Assembly (NCBI GenBank): GCA_017646555.1
Contig: JAGCMG010000146.1
Span: 1 to 10,420, forward strand
Origin: Clostridia bacterium
Lineage (GTDB): Bacteria; Bacillota; Clostridia; Christensenellales; Borkfalkiaceae
Length of the DNA stretch: 10,420 nucleotides
Direction of reading: 5' to 3'
Under the pieces are notes generated by a model, which was not told the DNA's origin, did not search any database, and saw nothing but the letters and a program-made list of their open reading frames with translations. Each line of letters starts with the position of its first letter. Within the stretch, counting starts at the first letter, position 1. Both the position numbers and the translations under genes were made by a program. This document shows, one piece after another, positions 7,407-10,420 of this stretch.

Positions 7407-8195
7407 ATGCAAGGTAAAATTGTCGTTATAACAGGTGGCACAAGTGGTATCGGGTTGGAACTTTGTAAAATCTACCGCGATAAAGGTGCAACCGTTATTA
7501 CCATTTCAAGAAACGGTGAAGTTTCCCCTACTCACTATAATTGTGACGTTTCTATTGAAAGTCAAGTTAACGAAACCGTTGATAAAATAGCATCTATTTA
7601 CGGTAAGATTGATGTTTTGATACTTTCTGCCGGTTTTGGCATGAGTGGGATTACCGAACTTTTACCAACTGACGATTTTAAATCTTTAACCGAAGTTAAT
7701 TATTACGGCACGCTTTACTTTATTCGCTCAGCGTTAAAATATATGGAAAAAGGTAGTAAAATCGTAACCTTATCAAGCGCTATGGCGTTATTCCCTATTC
7801 CGTTTAGAGCCATTTACGGCTCAGTTAAATCAGCCGTTTTATCTCTTTCATTTTCTCTAAAAATGGAACTTGCTCCTCTTGGAATTGAAGTTACTTCTAT
7901 TTGCCCCGGCAATATTAAAACTAATTTTACAGCGAATAGAATTAAGAATTTTCAAACAAGCGATAGATACGGTAACCGTTTAAAATCGGCTACACTAAAA
8001 AATGATACTAAAGAAGATAAGCGCATTAAAGCCGACTCTTGTGCGAAAGAAATCTATTCTAAAATTAAAAAGAAAAAGTGTAAGCCGTTTTACATAATAG
8101 GCGCTAAATATAAGTTTTTATATTTCTTGTCAAGAATAACACCTAAAAGTTGGCTATTAAAATTCACGGCAAAGTTATACGACGGAGAATATTAA
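7407..8195 (+). CDS. Short-chain dehydrogenase/reductase (SDR family)
   Basis: This 262-residue product is a classical SDR, an NAD(P)-dependent oxidoreductase with a Rossmann fold. It shows the cofactor motif TGGTSGIG (9-16), CDV (46-48, adenine-side Asp), SAG in place of the common NAG (74-76), Asn98, catalytic Ser124, and YxxxK as Tyr137 and Lys141, then CPGNIKTNF (166-174). The tetrad is therefore complete. The substrate cannot be read from sequence. The basic C-terminal tail (about 200-262) with a moderately hydrophobic YKFLYFLSRI segment resembles membrane-associated SDRs acting on lipids or ketosteroids, but this is weak. ATG 7407 follows AGGTGA (7398-7403), which begins directly after the 6S-like RNA's T-run. 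No separate promoter fits, so expression probably comes from read-through. A tRNA gene follows after 49 bases. Confidence 0.9.
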   Translation: MQGKIVVITGGTSGIGLELCKIYRDKGATVITISRNGEVSPTHYNCDVSIESQVNETVDKIASIYGKIDVLILSAGFGMSGITELLPTDDFKSLTEVNYYGTLYFIRSALKYMEKGSKIVTLSSAMALFPIPFRAIYGSVKSAVLSLSFSLKMELAPLGIEVTSICPGNIKTNFTANRIKNFQTSDRYGNRLKSATLKNDTKEDKRIKADSCAKEIYSKIKKKKCKPFYIIGAKYKFLYFLSRITPKSWLLKFTAKLYDGEY

Positions 8196-8201
8196 AATTG
8201 C

Positions 8202-8230
8202 TTGCAATAGTTATAAGTGTTTGCTATAAT
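8202..8230 (+). promoter_or_regulatory. Promoter of tRNA-Glu
   Basis: TTGCAA (8202-8207), a 17-base spacer and a consensus TATAAT (8225-8230) predict a start near 8237, about eight bases before the tRNA 5' end. Strong promoters of this kind are usual for stable RNA genes. Confidence 0.85.
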
Positions 8231-8241
8231 AACTATTGCAA
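8202..8241. repeat. Perfect 13-bp inverted repeat around the tRNA-Glu promoter
   Basis: TTGCAATAGTTAT (8202-8214) is perfectly repeated in inverted form at 8229-8241, with 14 bases between the arms. The left arm contains the -35 hexamer and the right arm begins inside the -10 and covers the start point. No T-run follows, so it is not an ordinary terminator. It could be an operator or a hairpin at the end of the dehydrogenase transcript. Confidence 0.85.
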
Positions 8242-8244
8242 TAC

Positions 8245-8319
8245 GGCATCATAGTCAAGCGGCTAAGACGTCGCCCTCTCACGGCGAAGACCGGGGTTCG
8301 ATTCCCCGTGGTGCTACCA
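8245..8319 (+). tRNA. tRNA-Glu, anticodon CTC
   Basis: The 75-base cloverleaf includes an encoded CCA (8317-8319). The acceptor stem pairs GGCATCA with TGGTGCT (two G-T pairs), with A8316 as discriminator. The anticodon stem is TCGCC/GGCGA with the 7-base loop CTCTCAC, placing anticodon CTC at 8278-8280, which reads GAG. The T arm is CGGGG-TTCGATT-CCCCG. It has its own promoter and is followed by an intrinsic terminator. A tRNA-Glu(TTC) must exist elsewhere to read GAA. Confidence 0.96.
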
Positions 8320-8334
8320 AGATATTTCTTATTT

Positions 8335-8364
8335 AAAACCAGCAAGTTGCCTTGCTGGTTTTTT
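8335..8364. terminator. Intrinsic terminator, probably bidirectional
   Basis: A stem of up to 12 bp (8335-8346 with 8351-8362, core ACCAGCAAG/CTTGCTGGT) encloses a TTGC loop and ends in six T on the plus strand, closing the tRNA unit. On the minus strand the stem is followed by TTTTAAAT, so it can also end the kinase-like gene that stops at 8370. Confidence 0.88.
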
Positions 8365-8369
8365 ATTTG

Positions 8370-8987
8370 TTATTCTGGTTTATCTTTTAGCGTTAATTTG
8401 ATAAAATCAAGTATAAAATCAACGGTTTTTTCTATGCCCAAAACAGAAGTTTTAACGCATAAATCGTAAGTTTTAGCCTCGCCCCATTTTTTGTTAGAGA
8501 AAAAGTTGTAATACTTTGCCCTATTCCTATCGTTTTTAATTATGATTTTTTCCGCTTTCTTTTCCGAAACGCCTTCGTATTCCATAATTCTTTGAATACG
8601 ATAATCTAAATCGGCTGAAATAAAGATTGAAATAGTATTAGGGTTATCTTTTAACACGTAATCGGCAACTCTACCAACTATTACGCAGTTTTCATTTTTA
8701 GCAAGCTCTTTTATTGCGTTAAATTGCGAAAAAGCCGCTTGAATTTGTACGTTATGCGCGCCGTGTGACGATAAATAAAATTGCCCGCCACCTGCGAAAG
8801 AAAACGGCGACAACGCCTTTTCATCTAACGACGCTACCATTTCAGGATGCAATCCTGATGAAGATGACGCCATTTCCACAAGTTCTTCGTCGTAACATTT
8901 TACGCCTAATTTTTCGGCAAGCAATTTAGCAACGGCTCTACCACCTGAACCAAATTCACGACCGATTGTTATTACGAATTTTTCCAT
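8370..8987 (-). CDS. Cytidylate kinase-like family protein
   Basis: The 205-residue product belongs to the cytidylate-kinase-like group of P-loop proteins common in Clostridia (AAA_26 type). Its N-terminus VITIGREFGSGGRAVAKLLAEKL (5-27) sits where the Walker A motif lies in Cmk, but GREFGSGGR replaces the classic GxxGxGKS/T, so the usual lysine is missing, as is normal in this family. VIVGRVADYVL (102-112) and NDRNRAKYYNFFSNKKWG (152-169) are further family features; the latter resembles the lid region. No substrate is established, and true CMP kinase activity should not be assumed. ATG 8987 follows AAAGGA about eight bases upstream and a good promoter. The gene is transcribed alone, convergent with the tRNA and divergent from the M20 peptidase. 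Confidence 0.9.
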   Translation of the reverse strand: MEKFVITIGREFGSGGRAVAKLLAEKLGVKCYDEELVEMASSSSGLHPEMVASLDEKALSPFSFAGGGQFYLSSHGAHNVQIQAAFSQFNAIKELAKNENCVIVGRVADYVLKDNPNTISIFISADLDYRIQRIMEYEGVSEKKAEKIIIKNDRNRAKYYNFFSNKKWGEAKTYDLCVKTSVLGIEKTVDFILDFIKLTLKDKPE

Positions 8988-9007
8988 ATAAAAGTCCTTT
9001 TTTCTTT

Positions 9008-9036
9008 ATTGTATCATAATTTACAGGCTTTTTCAA
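9008..9036 (-). promoter_or_regulatory. Promoter of the cytidylate kinase-like gene
   Basis: On the minus strand TTGAAA (9031-9036), a 17-base spacer and TACAAT (9008-9013) lie about 20 bases upstream of the start codon. The -35 overlaps the left end of an inverted repeat. Confidence 0.75.
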
Positions 9037-9063
9037 TAGGCAAATAAAAAATTTGCGCCTATT
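9035..9063. repeat. Inverted repeat between divergent promoters
   Basis: AATAGGCAAAT (9035-9045) pairs with ATTTG (9051-9055) and CCTATT (9058-9063), with a CG bulge (9056-9057) and an AAAAA loop. It overlaps the -35 of the leftward promoter and lies 16 bases upstream of the rightward -35, a position suited to an operator. No regulator can be named. Confidence 0.6.
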
Positions 9064-9078
9064 TAACCCCGTTAAAAC

Positions 9079-9107
9079 TTGAAAATATTTAAATATTATG
9101 TTAATAT
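9079..9107 (+). promoter_or_regulatory. Promoter of the M20 peptidase gene
   Basis: TTGAAA (9079-9084), a 17-base spacer and TAATAT (9102-9107) predict a start near 9114 and a leader of about 30 bases carrying GGAG (9133-9136), eight bases before the ATG. Confidence 0.72.
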
Positions 9108-9144
9108 ATGTATCACTTAGGTAATTTATTTTGGAGTTTACGCT

Positions 9145-10420
9145 ATGTGGTGGCTTTATGTAATTTTAGCAGTTTCTTTGGTGATTTTTGCGCTAATTTT
9201 AATCGTTTTAATTCGCGCTATAAATTTTAATCCTATCTATGAAGAGCCCGAAACTTTTAGTTCAATAGACTTTGATAAAAACGCTTATATTGAAAGTTTT
9301 TCAAAACTTATTCAAATCAAGACTGTTTCTTGCACCGATAAGAATAAAGAAGATGAACAAGAATTTATAAAATTTAACAATCTTTTACCCGTTTTGTTCC
9401 CTAAAGTGTATGAAAATTGTCAACTTTCTACATTTGACGGAAAAGGTCTTTTATTTAAATGGCAAGGTAAAAGCGATAAATCCCCGTCCGTTTTAATGTC
9501 ACACTACGACGTGGTTGAGGCTGATGAAAGCGCGTGGGAAAAACCACCTTTTTCAGCCGTTATTGAAAACGGTGAAATTTGGGGGCGTGGCACGGTTGAT
9601 ACAAAAATCACTTTTAACGCAATTTTATTTGCAGTAAACAAGTTAATTAGCGACGGTTTTATTCCCGAAAACGATATTTACCTTGCATTTTCCGGCACGG
9701 AAGAAATCAACGGCGACGGCGCTAAGAATATCGTTAAATATTTCAAAGAAAACAATATACCTATTCAGTTAGTTCTTGACGAAGGTGGGGCTGTCGTTAG
9801 TAATGTTTTCCCTGGTGTAAAAGGTGCGTGTGGTTTAATCGGTATTGCTGAAAAAGGCTATATGAACGTTAGTTACACGGTAAATTCTAATGGCGGGCAC
9901 GCCTCTGCCCCAAACCCTAATTCACCACTTGTAACACTCTCAAAGGCTTGCTTAAAAGTTGAAAACAAACCGTTTAAATACCATTTATCAAAGCCCGTCA
10001 AAGAACTTTTCGACACCCTTGGTAGACACTCAACTTTTATTTATAAAATAATCTTTGCTAATCTTTGGTTATTTAAAGGCGTTATAAATAAAATGGCGAT
10101 AAAATCCGGTGGAAATATGAACGCTTTAATAAGAACCACCGTTGCTTTTACTCAAATTGAAGGTAGCCAAGGCGCTAACGTAATACCTAATAAAGCGACT
10201 ATGGTTTCTAATATTAGAATAAGTCCTATTGATACGCCAGAAACAGTTTTGGCACAAGTTCGCAATACCGTTAACGACGAAAACGTGATAATTAATGAAA
10301 TTTGCGCGCAAAATCCAAGTAGAATTTCTAAAACTAATTGCAACGAATTTGATAAAATTAAAAGCACTATTAAAGGCACTTGGGGTAATGAAGTTTTAGT
10401 TGCGCCATACCTTATGGTAC
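9145..10420 (+). CDS. Membrane-anchored M20 family metallopeptidase (carboxypeptidase S/PM20D1 type), C-terminus outside window
   Basis: This frame is open from ATG 9145 to the window end (425 codons). The first 25 residues form one hydrophobic helix without a clear cleavage site, so the protein is probably membrane-anchored; which side the catalytic domain faces is uncertain. The M20 di-zinc site is clear: His120 and Asp122 in MSHYDVV, Asp152 in GRGTVDTK, the Glu186-Glu187 pair in GTEEINGDG, Asp212 in LDEGG, and His252 in GGHAS of the lid domain. The last metal-binding His lies beyond the edge. The order and wording of motifs fit the yeast carboxypeptidase S/PM20D1 branch, which hydrolyses or condenses N-acyl amino acids and cleaves peptides. 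Substrate here is unknown. It has its own promoter and is divergent from the kinase-like gene. Confidence 0.93.
   Translation, partial: MWWLYVILAVSLVIFALILIVLIRAINFNPIYEEPETFSSIDFDKNAYIESFSKLIQIKTVSCTDKNKEDEQEFIKFNNLLPVLFPKVYENCQLSTFDGKGLLFKWQGKSDKSPSVLMSHYDVVEADESAWEKPPFSAVIENGEIWGRGTVDTKITFNAILFAVNKLISDGFIPENDIYLAFSGTEEINGDGAKNIVKYFKENNIPIQLVLDEGGAVVSNVFPGVKGACGLIGIAEKGYMNVSYTVNSNGGHASAPNPNSPLVTLSKACLKVENKPFKYHLSKPVKELFDTLGRHSTFIYKIIFANLWLFKGVINKMAIKSGGNMNALIRTTVAFTQIEGSQGANVIPNKATMVSNIRISPIDTPETVLAQVRNTVNDENVIINEICAQNPSRISKTNCNEFDKIKSTIKGTWGNEVLVAPYLMV

Noticed and set aside
8236..8469. Plus-strand frame running through the tRNA into the kinase-like gene
   Set aside because: It spans a perfect tRNA cloverleaf and a terminator, so it cannot be a real gene.
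10126..10379. Two minus-strand frames at the right end
   Set aside because: They are antisense to the M20 peptidase reading frame, which carries intact family motifs and runs through the window edge.
1..10420. Recoding of TGA, suggested by its absence among stop codons
   Set aside because: Eight stops are too few, tryptophan is encoded by TGG throughout, and no frame needs an internal TGA; it is a simple stop-codon bias.
1..10420. CRISPR arrays, insertion sequences, attachment sites or phage genes
   Set aside because: No regularly spaced repeats, transposase motifs, terminal repeats or tRNA-end duplication were found; the gene content is chromosomal housekeeping.

Overview
This window looks like the chromosome of a low-GC, Gram-positive (Bacillota, probably Clostridia-type) bacterium. 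The evidence is AT-rich DNA, strong GGAG/AGGA/GGGG ribosome binding sites, frequent GTG starts, sigma-A type promoters with 17-bp spacers, a CdaA-type diadenylate cyclase and a ComEC protein. All eight complete reading frames end in TAA or TAG, none in TGA. Nothing suggests phage, plasmid or transposon DNA. I cannot name the genus.

Positions 1-4905 (minus strand) form a tight gene train with gaps of 7-42 bases. In transcription order it runs holA (DNA polymerase III delta), cdaA (c-di-AMP synthase), an unannotated 35-codon gene that looks like only the membrane anchor of a CdaR/YbbR protein, a DUF1015 protein, a feedback-type aspartokinase, and a malic enzyme running off the left edge. A promoter (TTGCAA-17-TATATT) lies directly before holA. 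comEC (5002-7137) precedes holA on the same strand.

Positions 7138-8364 (plus strand) hold a promoter, an approximately 200-nt structured RNA that I read as 6S RNA, a short-chain dehydrogenase whose ribosome binding site abuts the RNA's terminal T-run, and a tRNA-Glu(CTC). The tRNA promoter lies within a perfect 13-bp inverted repeat. A likely bidirectional terminator closes this unit.

Positions 8370-10420 hold two divergent genes: a cytidylate-kinase-like protein (minus) and a membrane-anchored M20 peptidase of the carboxypeptidase S/PM20D1 type (plus, cut by the right edge). Both have clear promoters, and a near-perfect inverted repeat lies between them.

The most notable points are the CdaR stub beside cdaA, c-di-AMP synthesis linked to aspartate and malate genes, the dehydrogenase that appears to depend on read-through of a 6S RNA, the tRNA promoter palindrome, and a near absence of GATC (one site in 10.4 kb, inside the RNA gene) with AGCT and CATG also scarce.
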